Below are positions 11,381-21,856 of a stretch of 64,000 bases of DNA, piece after piece. Positions within the stretch are counted from its first letter, which is position 1, and the number at the start of each line of letters is the position of its first letter. The stretch comes from Skeletonema tropicum (lineage: Eukaryota; Bacillariophyta; Thalassiosirophyceae; Thalassiosirales; Thalassiosiraceae). The stretch covers positions 41,990-105,989 of the forward strand of contig JAWZXG010000040.1 in NCBI GenBank assembly GCA_037178625.1. Reading direction: 5' to 3'. The translations under genes and the position numbers were made by a program. A model generated the notes under the pieces. That model searched no databases. It saw only the letters and a program-made list of their open reading frames with translations, and was not told the origin of the DNA.

Positions 11381-11641
11381 ATGATGGGTTCACTCGACAT
11401 GTGGGAGGTGCACCGTCATCATTCATCATCCGGCAAGGGCTACATCATACGCTCGGCAATAATAATAATACCACCCAGCAACAGTGTGATAGTTCTTGTT
11501 CTACTGGCAGGAAGCGGTCGGCTCGCTTTGATGTTGCTGCCTGGTGGAGTTGGCTACTCTATTGGTATTGGATGCAGCATGCAGCATTTGAAGTGGTGTC
11601 TGCTTTGGATCTTTGGATTTGATTTTGTGGGTTCGGGGTGA
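11381..11641 (+). CDS. Small hydrophobic ORF, 86 aa, weakly Mic10-like (reference copy, unit 5)
   Basis: Starts at the first ATG (11381) after a possible 5'-UTR intron donor and ends at TGA 11639-11641. It lies about 180 bp downstream of a TATATAA on the same strand. Residues 1-20 are polar with three His. An Ile run at 27-30 comes from an AAT microsatellite. Two hydrophobic stretches follow, at about 35-46 and 48-65, joined by G-S-G-R. The second carries a Gly ladder (G55 G56 G58 G62 G64) followed by Cys-Ser-Met-Gln-His. Mic10, the small MICOS subunit of the mitochondrial inner membrane, has a Gly-ladder second helix followed by Asn-Cys-Gln-His. The likeness is suggestive only: the first helix lacks its Gly motif, and the tail (W-C-L-L-W-I-F-G-F-D-F) is unlike Mic10. 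It may be one exon of a spliced gene, or no gene at all. Confidence 0.35.
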   Translation: MMGSLDMWEVHRHHSSSGKGYIIRSAIIIIPPSNSVIVLVLLAGSGRLALMLLPGGVGYSIGIGCSMQHLKWCLLWIFGFDFVGSG

Positions 11642-11744
11642 GTTGCGACATTGACAGCTTCTCACTTTTTGACCGACACCGATCAACGAAGCGAAGACGA
11701 AGCAAGCAAGCACAATGGCAATAAGAAGTAGTAGCACCTACTGC

Positions 11745-11997
11745 CGTGCCAATCATTACTATACGCCGTGCCAATCACCCGCTCGCCCGTGCCAACAAAT
11801 CATGGACTCCACTGTATTGTAGTAGAAGTTGATAAATAGTTCCCTCGTGCGTCTATTAACACACACGTACCTTCTGGATGGATGAGGCTGATCGTCATGA
11901 GTGTCTTCAGCGCAGCGTTTAGAGCCCACCCCGTGCCAACTAATCATTGACGAGGCTGATTAAGGTGGTCGCTTTTTGAGATCTTACATCGTACCAA
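11745..11997 (+). promoter_or_regulatory. Cluster of five CGTGCCAA-type motifs (unit 5 example)
   Basis: CGTGCCAA occurs at 11745-11752, 11767-11774, 11788-11795 and 11932-11939, with a one-base variant CGTACCAA at 11990-11997. The first three starts are 22 and 21 bp apart, about two helical turns. Similar flanks follow several of them (ATCATTA, ATCA, AAATCATGG, CTAATCATTGA, CTGTCATTGA), so the repeated element may be about 18 bp and degenerate. It could be a protein-binding array or remnants of a short tandem repeat. Confidence 0.4.
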
Positions 11998-12325
11998 CTG
12001 TCATTGATATGAATATTGGACTGTTCGAATTCGATAGAGCTTGAATTGACGATTCCAATGCTCGTCTCATTGTTATCTACGAAGCGAGGCGAGCGCAACG
12101 CAACGAGCGGAGCACTGCCATTGAAAACAGCGCTCGACTTCTAGGGGTCGATTTAGTTGATTCGATTAACAAAGGGTCGATATTTGGCCTTGGTAATAGT
12201 AACAATCGATAGGGATTGGCGAGAGCGTTCCAAATCACTACTCATTGTCTTGATACGACAACTGCAACGGGAGATATTAAGGAAGAGGATGATTTGGAGA
12301 GGAATGAAAGGGTACAATAATAGTG

Positions 12326-12331
12326 TTTATT
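12326..12331 (-). terminator. Possible poly(A) signal AATAAA for the main gene (unit 5 example)
   Basis: AATAAA on the minus strand, about 245 nt past the TAG stop of the main gene. It is the only exact AATAAA I noticed downstream of that stop. In unit 1 the run of T here is two bases longer. Confidence 0.35.
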
Positions 12332-12573
12332 CGTCTTACTTGCTGCGATCACTACAAGTCAACATATCGGAGGAGGTATCTCTAACTCAATAGAATAGAA
12401 TGACTACTTTAGTAAAACCTAAACAACATATATTATATTACTTGCCATCGATTAATCCCTCTTGGCAAACTCTTATCTATCTAGCAGCTGCAGACTCTCC
12501 TCTGAGGTCCGCGCTAATACTAATATGTATCAACCATCCTCCGTCCTCTCACTCTCACACACCATACAACCAT

Positions 12574-13659
12574 CTACATGTCATCCACAAGCTGAACCTT
12601 GGCACGATCAAGCTTACTCTTCAAATAAAACGCATACGTCGAGAGAAGAATGAACGAACAACTAAACAACCCAATAAACACCCCCGCAGCCGAACTAGAA
12701 TGAGACTTGGAGAACATTCCACCATCCTTGTAGACCATGTTGATACCCTCCATGAATTGACATGCCTTGTTGTTGCCACTTCCACCACCGTTCAAAGTCT
12801 GTTCACACTTTCCTGCCTCGAGGTAGATTGCCTCACATCCCTCCTTGACTGCATCTGCATCCTGTTGATCATTGTAATTGGCATCACCTCCTTCCATACA
12901 AGACATGCATTCATTTCCAATCAGTGTCGTTTGAGCATGAGGAAGTTCCTTCCCAGTAATGGACGTGTACACGTCTTCACCGCCATAGACATCGGCTAGG
13001 TTGCTACAGGTATCATCTGTAAAGACCCCCATGAGAATGGATCCTCCATCACTCGAACAATACGCTCCAGTATAGTACGCTTCTCCATTCAACTGCTGAC
13101 AAGTCACCATATCCATCAAATCCCACTCCTCGTCCACCTCTTGCTGCTGCTGTCCACCGTTCTCCTCTGCATAGGGATTATTGTCCACACAATACTCCAT
13201 CCCCTTATTCATAAAACAGTCATACTCACACTTCTCAAACGTTCCATAATTATCATCCCCATTGCCATTGTTGTTATAACATCCACATTCGTTACTACGG
13301 GCGTATTCACAATTGTAATCTTGATCTTGTTGGACTGCATCTAGATAGGATTGCAGATAAGTGTCCATGGAGATGATGTAGTCGCCATAGCCGGATTTGC
13401 AGCCGTAGGCACTATCGGTGGCGCAGGTGTTGGTGGGGCAGAGGCGGAAGCGGACTAGGTTGAGGTTGGTGAGTTTGATATCGCCCTCGTCGTCGCCGCC
13501 GTCGTTGGCATCTTCGTTCCATTGGGGTGTAGTGTGACATCCTTGGAATTTGAGTGAGTAGTTGGCTACCCAGCTGTAGTCGACTTGTTGATTGTCGTCA
13601 CCGTCGAGACGTCGTGCGGAAGAAGGCGATGAGTGTCGTTTTGGAAAGCTCTCGTTGAG
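12574..13659 (-). CDS. Cys-rich, type I single-pass membrane protein, diatom-like; main exon (reference copy, unit 5)
   Basis: Function unknown. The frame stays open from a TAA at 13669-13671 to a TAG at 12574-12576. Counting from CTC at 13657-13659 gives 361 residues. The first in-frame Met is residue 98, inside the conserved-looking region, so the real start must lie on an upstream exon. A likely 3' splice site (ACTAAT, then GATAG or GATAGAG) sits at this edge. Residues 1-320 are acidic and rich in Asn, Gly and Tyr, with 18 Cys (41, 74, 79, 87, 117, 125, 127, 144, 148, 157, 187, 201, 218, 251, 254, 275, 285, 300), an even number that suits disulfides. N-Y-S at 33-35 is the clear glycosylation sequon. 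A short Gln run lies at 170-173. A hydrophobic helix at about 324-345 is followed by a basic tail, which predicts a lumenal or extracellular N-side and a short cytosolic C-tail. KFQGC and RFRLCP (residues 37-41, 70-75) match what I recall of a diatom family of secreted or membrane proteins; this is inference. Confidence 0.78.
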   Translation of the reverse strand, partial: LNESFPKRHSSPSSARRLDGDDNQQVDYSWVANYSLKFQGCHTTPQWNEDANDGGDDEGDIKLTNLNLVRFRLCPTNTCATDSAYGCKSGYGDYIISMDTYLQSYLDAVQQDQDYNCEYARSNECGCYNNNGNGDDNYGTFEKCEYDCFMNKGMEYCVDNNPYAEENGGQQQQEVDEEWDLMDMVTCQQLNGEAYYTGAYCSSDGGSILMGVFTDDTCSNLADVYGGEDVYTSITGKELPHAQTTLIGNECMSCMEGGDANYNDQQDADAVKEGCEAIYLEAGKCEQTLNGGGSGNNKACQFMEGINMVYKDGGMFSKSHSSSAAGVFIGLFSCSFILLSTYAFYLKSKLDRAKVQLVDDM

Positions 13660-13674
13660 CTCTATCGATTAGTT
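13660..13674 (-). other. Likely 3' splice site of the main exon (unit 5 example)
   Basis: Read on the minus strand, ACTAAT (branch-point-like) is followed by CGATAG and then AG again. A TAA within it (13669-13671) closes the main frame upstream, so translation must enter after it. Use of the first AG would give a phase-1 intron, the second a phase-0 intron. Confidence 0.45.
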
Positions 13675-14110
13675 GTTGAATGAGCTTGATTGGACGACTT
13701 TTGTTTGATCGTCTTGGTTAAAAACGGTGCTACGTCTACGTTCAGCACGAGCGAGGCAGCCGACAGCGACAGCCGGCCAAATTGAATCTCAATCCGGCTT
13801 GACAGCCAGAATTTCCAAACAGATAATATCCAAAAGTTGACAATGTGACCACTATTCGAATCGTCTCTTCAAGCTGCATCGAATCGATTAATGCCCTGAT
13901 CAGACTTTCATCGTCAAAATACTCCTATATAATCACAGCTCAGACAGTTGTAGACGATCAGCACTCAGCACCGACCGTGACCGTCCATGACAATTGTTAC
14001 ATCTAAGATCCAGACGCTGCGCTGAAGACACTGCTGTAGATACGATCAGGTAAGATCCATTCGAATATTAGATTATTCATCTCTGTAATCACTGGAGAGC
14101 GGTGGGCTCC

Positions 14111-14371
14111 ATGATGGGTTCACTCGACATGTGGGAGGTGCACCGTCATCATTCATCATCCGGCAAGGGCTACATCATACGCTCGGCAATAATAATAATA
14201 CCACCCAGCAACAGTGTGATAGTTCTTGTTCTACTGGCAGGAAGCGGTCGGCTCGCTTTGATGTTGCTGCCTGGTGGAGTTGGCTACTCTATTGGTATTG
14301 GATGCAGCATGCAGCATTTGAAGTGGTGTCTGCTTTGGATCTTTGGATTTGATTTTGTGGGTTCGGGGTGA
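14111..14371 (+). CDS. Small hydrophobic ORF, unit 6 copy
   Basis: Intact, same translation as the unit 5 copy. Confidence 0.33.
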   Translation: MMGSLDMWEVHRHHSSSGKGYIIRSAIIIIPPSNSVIVLVLLAGSGRLALMLLPGGVGYSIGIGCSMQHLKWCLLWIFGFDFVGSG

Positions 14372-15303
14372 GTTGCGACATTGACAGCTTCTCACTTTTT
14401 GACCGACACCGATCAACGAAGCGAAGACGAAGCAAGCAAGCACAATGGCAATAAGAAGTAGTAGCACCTACTGCCGTGCCAATCATTACTATACGCCGTG
14501 CCAATCACCCGCTCGCCCGTGCCAACAAATCATGGACTCCACTGTATTGTAGTAGAAGTTGATAAATAGTTCCCTCGTGCGTCTATTAACACACACGTAC
14601 CTTCTGGATGGATGAGGCTGATCGTCATGAGTGTCTTCAGCGCAGCGTTTAGAGCCCACCCCGTGCCAACTAATCATTGACGAGGCTGATTAAGGTGGTC
14701 GCTTTTTGAGATCTTACATCGTACCAACTGTCATTGATATGAATATTGGACTGTTCGAATTCGATAGAGCTTGAATTGACGATTCCAATGCTCGTCTCAT
14801 TGTTATCTACGAAGCGAGGCGAGCGCAACGCAACGAGCGGAGCACTGCCATTGAAAACAGCGCTCGACTTCTAGGGGTCGATTTAGTTGATTCGATTAAC
14901 AAAGGGTCGATATTTGGCCTTGGTAATAGTAACAATCGATAGGGATTGGCGAGAGCGTTCCAAATCACTACTCATTGTCTTGATACGACAACTGCAACGG
15001 GAGATATTAAGGAAGAGGATGATTTGGAGAGGAATGAAAGGGTACAATAATAGTGTTTATTCGTCTTACTTGCTGCGATCACTACAAGTCAACATATCGG
15101 AGGAGGTATCTCTAACTCAATAGAATAGAATGACTACTTTAGTAAAACCTAAACAACATATATTATATTACTTGCCATCGATTAATCCCTCTTGGCAAAC
15201 TCTTATCTATCTAGCAGCTGCAGACTCTCCTCTGAGGTCCGCGCTAATACTAATATGTATCAACCATCCTCCGTCCTCTCACTCTCACACACCATACAAC
15301 CAT

Positions 15304-16390
15304 CTACATGTCATCCACAAGCTGAACCTTGGCACGATCAAGCTTACTCTTCAAATAAAACGCATACGTCGAGAGAAGAATGAACGAACAACTAAACAAC
15401 CCAATAAACACCCCCGCAGCCGAACTAGAATGAGACTTGGAGAACATTCCACCATCCTTGTAGACCATGTTGATACCCTCCATGAATTGACATGCCTTGT
15501 TGTTGCCACTTCCACCACCGTTCAAAGTCTGTTCACACTTTCCTGCCTCGAGGTAGATTGCCTCACATCCCTCCTTGACTGCATCTGCATCCTGTTGATC
15601 ATTGTAATTGGCATCACCTCCTTCCATACAAGACATGCATTCATTTCCAATCAGTGTCGTTTGAGCATGAGGAAGTTCCTTCCCAGTAATGGACGTGTAC
15701 ACGTCTTCACCGCCATAGACATCGGCTAGGTTGCTACAGGTATCATCTGTAAAGACCCCCATGAGAATGGATCCTCCATCACTCGAACAATACGCTCCAG
15801 TATAGTACGCTTCTCCATTCAACTGCTGACAAGTCACCATATCCATCAAATCCCACTCCTCGTCCACCTCTTGCTGCTGCTGTCCACCGTTCTCCTCTGC
15901 ATAGGGATTATTGTCCACACAATACTCTCATCCCCTTATTCATAAAACAGTCATACTCACACTTCTCAAACGTTCCATAATTATCATCCCCATTGCCATT
16001 GTTGTTATAACATCCACATTCGTTACTACGGGCGTATTCACAATTGTAATCTTGATCTTGTTGGACTGCATCTAGATAGGATTGCAGATAAGTGTCCATG
16101 GAGATGATGTAGTCGCCATAGCCGGATTTGCAGCCGTAGGCACTATCGGTGGCGCAGGTGTTGGTGGGGCAGAGGCGGAAGCGGACTAGGTTGAGGTTGG
16201 TGAGTTTGATATCGCCCTCGTCGTCGCCGCCGTCGTTGGCATCTTCGTTCCATTGGGGTGTAGTGTGACATCCTTGGAATTTGAGTGAGTAGTTGGCTAC
16301 CCAGCTGTAGTCGACTTGTTGATTGTCGTCACCGTCGAGACGTCGTGCGGAAGAAGGCGATGAGTGTCGTTTTGGAAAGCTCTCGTTGAG
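15304..16390 (-). pseudogene. Main Cys-rich membrane protein gene, unit 6 copy, one frameshift
   Basis: An inserted T at 15926-15929 breaks the frame at about reference residue 153 (after N-K-G-M). The downstream 204 residues, including the helix, are intact in their own frame. Confidence 0.7.
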
Positions 16391-16845
16391 CTCTATCGAT
16401 TAGTTGTTGAATGAGCTTGATTGGACGACTTTTGTTTGATCGTCTTGGTTAAAAACGGTGCTACGTCTACGTTCAGCACGAGCGAGGCAGCCGACAGCGA
16501 CAGCCGACAGCCCAAATTGAATCTCAATCCGGCTTGACAGCCAGAATTTCCAAACAGATAATATCCAAAAGTTGACAATGTGACCACTATTCGAATCGTC
16601 TCTTCAAGCTGCATCGAATCGATTAATGCCCTGATCAGACTTTCATCGTCAAAATACTCCTATATAATCACAGCTCAGACAGTTGTAGACGATCAGCACT
16701 CAGCACCGACCGTGACCGTCCATGACAATTGTTACATCTAAGATCCAGACGCTGCGCTGAAGACACTGCTGTAGATACGATCAGGTAAGATCCATTCGAA
16801 TATTAGATTATTCATCTCTGTAATCACTGGAGAGCGGTGGGCTCC

Positions 16846-17105
16846 ATGATGGGTTCACTCGACATGTGGGAGGTGCACCGTCATCATTCATCATCCGGCA
16901 AGGGCTACATCATACGCTCGGCAATAATAATAATACCACCCAGCAACAGTGTGATAGTTCTTGTTCTACTGGCAGGAAGCGGTCGGCTCGCTTTGATGTT
17001 GCTGCCTGGTGGAGTTGGCTACTCTATGGTATTGGATGCAGCATGCAGCATTTGAAGTGGTGTCTGCTTTGGATCTTTGGATTTGATTTTGTGGGTTCGG
17101 GGTGA
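16846..17105 (+). pseudogene. Small hydrophobic ORF, unit 7 copy, frameshifted
   Basis: One T is missing near 17026, in the middle of the Gly ladder. The frame ends early at 17055. Confidence 0.3.
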
Positions 17106-18041
17106 GTTGCGACATTGACAGCTTCTCACTTTTTGACCGACACCGATCAACGAAGCGAAGACGAAGCAAGCAAGCACAATGGCAATAAGAAGTAGTAGCA
17201 CCTACTGCCGTGCCAATCATTACTATACGCCGTGCCAATCACCCGCTCGCCCGTGCCAACAAATCATGGACTCCACTGTATTGTAGTAGAAGTTGATAAA
17301 TAGTTCCCTCGTGCGTCTATTAACACACACGTACCTTCTGGATGGATGAGGCTGATCGTCATGAGTGTCTTCAGCGCAGCGTTTAGAGCCCACCCCGTGC
17401 CAAAACTAATCATTGACGAGGCTGATTAAGGTGGTCGCTTTTTGAGATCTTACATCGTACCAACTGTCATTGATATGAATATTGGACTGTTCGAATTCGA
17501 TAGAGCTTGAATTGACGATTCCAATGCTCGTCTCATTGTTATCTACGAAGCGAGGCGAGCGCAACGCAACGAGCGGAGCACTGCCATTGAAAACAGCGCT
17601 CGCACTTCTAGGGCGATTTAGTTGATTCGATTAACAAAGGGTCGATATTTGGCCTTGGTAATAGTAACATCGTAGGTAGGGATTGGCGAGAGCGTTCCAA
17701 ATCACTACTCATTGTCTTGATACGACAACTGCAACGGGAGATATTAAGGAAGAGGATGATTTGGAGAGGAATGAAAGGGTACAATAATAGTGTTTATTCG
17801 TCTTACTTGCTGCGATCACTACAAGTCAACATATCGGAGGAGGTATCTCTAACTCAATAGAATAGAATGACTACTTTAGTAAAAACCTAAACAACATATA
17901 TTATATTACTTGCCATCGATTAATCCCTCTTGGCAAACTCTTATCTATCTAGCAGCTGCAGACTCTCCTCTGAGGTCCGCGCTAATACTAATATGTATCA
18001 ACCATCCTCCGTCCTCTCACTCTCACACACCATACAACCAT

Positions 18042-19125
18042 CTACATGTCATCCACAAGCTGAACCTTGGCACGATCAAGCTTACTCTTCAAATAAAACG
18101 CATACGTCGAGAGAAGATGATGAACGAACAACTAAACAACCCAATAAACACCCCCGCAGCCGAACTAGAATGAGACTTGGAGAACATTCCACCATCCTTG
18201 TAGACCATGTTGATACCCTCCATGAATTGACATGCCTTGTTGTTGCCACTTCCACCACCGTTCAAAGTCTGTTCACACTTTCCTGCCTCGAGGTAGATTG
18301 CCTCACATCCCTCCTTGACTGCATCTGCATCCTGTTGATCATTGTAATTGGCATCACCTCCTTCCATACAAGACATGCATTCATTTCCAATCAGTGTCGT
18401 TTGAGCATGAGGAAGTTCCTTCCCAGTAATGGACGTGTACACGTCTTCACCGCCATAGACATCGGCTAGGTTGCTACAGGTATCATCTGTAAAGACCCCA
18501 TGAGAATGGATCCTCCATCACTCGAACAATACGCTCCAGTATAGTACGCTTCTCCATTCAACTGCTGACAAGTCACCATATCCATCAAATCCCACTCCTC
18601 GTCCACCTCTTGCTGCTGCTGTCCACCGTTCTCCTCTGCATAGGGATTATTGTCCACACAATACTCCATCCCCTTATTCATAAAACAGTCATACTCACAC
18701 TTCTCAAACGTTCCATAATTATCATCCCCATTGCCATTGTTGTTATAACATCCACATTCGTTACTACGGGCGTATTCACAATTGTAATCTTGATCTTGTT
18801 GGACTGCATCTAGATAGGATTGCAGATAAGTGTCCATGGAGATGATGTAGTCGCCATAGCCGGATTTGCAGCCGTAGGCACTATCGGTGGCGCAGGTGTT
18901 GGTGGGGCAGAGGCGGAAGCGGACTAGGTTGAGGTTGGTGAGTTTGATATCGCCCTCGTCGCCGCCGTCGTTGGCATCTTCGTTCCATTGGGGTGTAGTG
19001 TGACATCCTTGGAATTTGAGTGAGTAGTTGGCTACCCAGCTGTAGTCGACTTGTTGATTGTCGTCACCGTCGAGACGTCGTGCGGAAGAAGGCGATGAGT
19101 GTCGTTTTGGAAAGCTCTCGTTGAG
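18042..19125 (-). pseudogene. Main Cys-rich membrane protein gene, unit 7 copy, frameshifted
   Basis: The C5 run is C4 (18496-18499). A 2-bp insertion near 18117 alters the end of the membrane helix and the tail. An in-frame trinucleotide loss near 18958 removes one Asp from the G-G-D-D-E-G stretch (reference 54-59). Confidence 0.7.
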
Positions 19126-19577
19126 CTCTATCGATTAGTTGTTGAATGAGCTTGATTGGACGACTTTTGTTTGATCGTCTTGGTTAAAAAACGGTGCTAC
19201 GTCTACGTTCAGCACGAGCGAGGCAGCCGACAGCGACAGCCGGCCAAATTGAATCTCAATCCGGCTTGACAGCCAGAATTTCCAAACAGATAATATCCAA
19301 AAGTTGACAATGTGACCACTATTCGAATCGTCTCTTCAAGCTGCATCGAATCGATTAATGCCCTGATCAGACTTTCATCGTCAAAATACTCCTATATAAT
19401 CACAGCTCAGACAGTTGTAGACGATCAGCACTCAGCACCGACCGTGACCGTCCATGACAATTGTTACATCTAAGATCCAGACGCTGCGCTGAAGACACTG
19501 CTGTAGATACGATCAGGTAAGATCCATTCGAATATTAGATTATTCATCTCTGTAATCACTGGAGAGCGGTGGGCTCC

Positions 19578-19838
19578 ATGATGGGTTCACTCGACATGTG
19601 GGAGGTGCACCGTCATCATTCATCATCCGGCAAGGGCTACATCATACGCTCGGCAATAATAATAATACCACCCAGCAACAGTGTGATAGTTCTTGTTCTA
19701 CTGGCAGGAAGCGGTCGGCTCGCTTTGATGTTGCTGCCTGGTGGAGTTGGCTACTCTATTGGTATTGGATGCAGCATGCAGCATTTGAAGTGGTGTCTGC
19801 TTTGGATCTTTGGATTTGATTTTGTGGGTTCGGGGTGA
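19578..19838 (+). CDS. Small hydrophobic ORF, unit 8 copy
   Basis: Intact, same translation as the unit 5 copy. Confidence 0.33.
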   Translation: MMGSLDMWEVHRHHSSSGKGYIIRSAIIIIPPSNSVIVLVLLAGSGRLALMLLPGGVGYSIGIGCSMQHLKWCLLWIFGFDFVGSG

Positions 19839-20770
19839 GTTGCGACATTGACAGCTTCTCACTTTTTGACCGACACCGATCAACGAAGCGAAGACGAAGC
19901 AAGCAAGCACAATGGCAATAAGAAGTAGTAGCACCTACTGCCGTGCCAATCATTACTATACGCCGTGCCAATCACCCGCTCGCCCGTGCCAACAAATCAT
20001 GGACTCCACTGTATTGTAGTAGAAGTTGATAAATAGTTCCCTCGTGCGTCTATTAACACACACGTACCTTCTGGATGGATGAGGCTGATCGTCATGAGTG
20101 TCTTCAGCGCAGCGTTTAGAGCCCACCCCGTGCCAACTAATCATTGACGAGGCTGATTAAGGTGGTCGCTTTTTGAGATCTTACATCGTACCAACTGTCA
20201 TTGATATGAATATTGGACTGTTCGAATTCGATAGAGCTTGAATTGACGATTCCAATGCTCGTCTCATTGTTATCTACGAAGCGAGGCGAGCGCAACGCAA
20301 CGAGCGGAGCACTGCCATTGAAAACAGCGCTCGACTTCTAGGGGTCGATTTAGTTGATTCGATTAACAAAGGGTCGATATTTGGCCTTGGTAATAGTAAC
20401 AATCGATAGGGATTGGCGAGAGCGTTCCAAATCACTACTCATTGTCTTGATACGACAACTGCAACGGGAGATATTAAGGAAGAGGATGATTTGGAGAGGA
20501 ATGAAAGGGTACAATAATAGTGTTTATTCGTCTTACTTGCTGCGATCACTACAAGTCAACATATCGGAGGAGGTATCTCTAACTCAATAGAATAGAATGA
20601 CTACTTTAGTAAAACCTAAACAACATATATTATATTACTTGCCATCGATTAATCCCTCTTGGCAAACTCTTATCTATCTAGCAGCTGCAGACTCTCCTCT
20701 GAGGTCCGCGCTAATACTAATATGTATCAACCATCCTCCGTCCTCTCACTCTCACACACCATACAACCAT

Positions 20771-21856
20771 CTACATGTCATCCACAAGCTGAACCTTGGC
20801 ACGATCAAGCTTACTCTTCAAATAAAACGCATACGTCGAGAGAAGAATGAACGAACAACTAAACAACCCAATAAACACCCCCGCAGCCGAACTAGAATGA
20901 GACTTGGAGAACATTCCACCATCCTTGTAGACCATGTTGATACCCTCCATGAATTGACATGCCTTGTTGTTGCCACTTCCACCACCGTTCAAAGTCTGTT
21001 CACACTTTCCTGCCTCGAGGTAGATTGCCTCACATCCCTCCTTGACTGCATCTGCATCCTGTTGATCATTGTAATTGGCATCACCTCCTTCCATACAAGA
21101 CATGCATTCATTTCCAATCAGTGTCGTTTGAGCATGAGGAAGTTCCTTCCCAGTAATGGACGTGTACACGTCTTCACCGCCATAGACATCGGCTAGGTTG
21201 CTACAGGTATCATCTGTAAAGACCCCCATGAGAATGGATCCTCCATCACTCGAACAATACGCTCCAGTATAGTACGCTTCTCCATTCAACTGCTGACAAG
21301 TCACCATATCCATCAAATCCCACTCCTCGTCCACCTCTTGCTGCTGCTGTCCACCGTTCTCCTCTGCATAGGGATTATTGTCCACACAATACTCCATCCC
21401 CTTATTCATAAAACAGTCATACTCACACTTCTCAAACGTTCCATAATTATCATCCCCATTGCCATTGTTGTTATAACATCCACATTCGTTACTACGGGCG
21501 TATTCACAATTGTAATCTTGATCTTGTTGGACTGCATCTAGATAGGATTGCAGATAAGTGTCCATGGAGATGATGTAGTCGCCATAGCCGGATTTGCAGC
21601 CGTAGGCACTATCGGTGGCGCAGGTGTTGGTGGGGCAGAGGCGGAAGCGGACTAGGTTGAGGTTGGTGAGTTTGATATCGCCCTCGTCGTCGCCGCCGTC
21701 GTTGGCATCTTCGTTCCATTGGGGTGTAGTGTGACATCCTTGGAATTTGAGTGAGTAGTTGGCTACCCAGCTGTAGTCGACTTGTTGATTGTCGTCACCG
21801 TCGAGACGTCGTGCGGAAGAAGGCGATGAGTGTCGTTTTGGAAAGCTCTCGTTGAG
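20771..21856 (-). CDS. Main Cys-rich membrane protein gene, unit 8 copy
   Basis: Intact. Same translation as unit 5. The extra A at 19186-19191 lies in the upstream-exon region serving the unit 7 copy, not this one. Confidence 0.77.
   Translation of the reverse strand, partial: LNESFPKRHSSPSSARRLDGDDNQQVDYSWVANYSLKFQGCHTTPQWNEDANDGGDDEGDIKLTNLNLVRFRLCPTNTCATDSAYGCKSGYGDYIISMDTYLQSYLDAVQQDQDYNCEYARSNECGCYNNNGNGDDNYGTFEKCEYDCFMNKGMEYCVDNNPYAEENGGQQQQEVDEEWDLMDMVTCQQLNGEAYYTGAYCSSDGGSILMGVFTDDTCSNLADVYGGEDVYTSITGKELPHAQTTLIGNECMSCMEGGDANYNDQQDADAVKEGCEAIYLEAGKCEQTLNGGGSGNNKACQFMEGINMVYKDGGMFSKSHSSSAAGVFIGLFSCSFILLSTYAFYLKSKLDRAKVQLVDDM

Larger units (their letters stand above)
11642..12573. other. 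Spacer between the 3' ends of the two genes (unit 5 example)
   Basis: About 930 bp with no convincing gene. It holds the CGTGCCAA cluster, a GAAGC/GAAGAC-rich tract near 11692, a GC-rich CGAGCG tract near 12084-12112, a minus-strand AATAAA, and several frames of 60-80 codons without ATG support. The translated spacer frames look random. Every other unit has the same spacer at the same offset. Confidence 0.6.
10947..13676 (+). repeat. Repeat unit 5 (2,730 bp, reference copy)
   Basis: Taken as the reference unit because both reading frames are intact and its length equals the consensus. The sub-features annotated at 11196-13674 apply at the same offsets in every other unit. Confidence 0.98.
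13677..16407 (+). repeat. Repeat unit 6 (2,731 bp)
   Basis: The single difference seen is an inserted T at 15926-15929, inside the main gene. Confidence 0.97.
16408..19142 (+). repeat. Repeat unit 7 (2,735 bp, indel-rich)
   Basis: Changes seen: a 4-bp expansion in the CAGCCGACAGC tract (16489-16512), -T near 17026, +AA near 17403, +C 17603, -2 at 17612, a small scramble near 17670, +A 17884, +2 near 18117, -C at 18496-18499, and loss of one trinucleotide near 18958. The net change of +5 matches the length. Confidence 0.97.

Noticed and set aside
11715..11822. 35-codon ORF starting ATGGCAATAAGA
   Set aside because: It is made largely of the CGTGCCAA repeats and has no family features.
12012..12035. 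GTTCGAATTC, reminiscent of a tRNA T-loop
   Set aside because: The flanking bases cannot form a T-stem and no anticodon or acceptor stem is nearby. It is an AT-rich palindrome.
12157..12393. 78-codon + strand frame in the spacer, repeated in most units
   Set aside because: Begins at TTG, has no signal or domain, and persists only because the units are identical.
12400..12999. 199-codon + strand frame overlapping the main gene
   Set aside because: It is the antisense shadow of the Cys-rich gene. Its Ser/His/Leu-rich composition is what the opposite strand of that gene would give.
16393..16614. 72-73-codon minus-strand ORF starting M-Q-L-E-E in units 7, 21 and 22
   Set aside because: It exists only where an indel joins two frames; consensus units stop after about 45 codons. 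The ATG and hydrophobic run are kept as a possible exon 1 fragment only.
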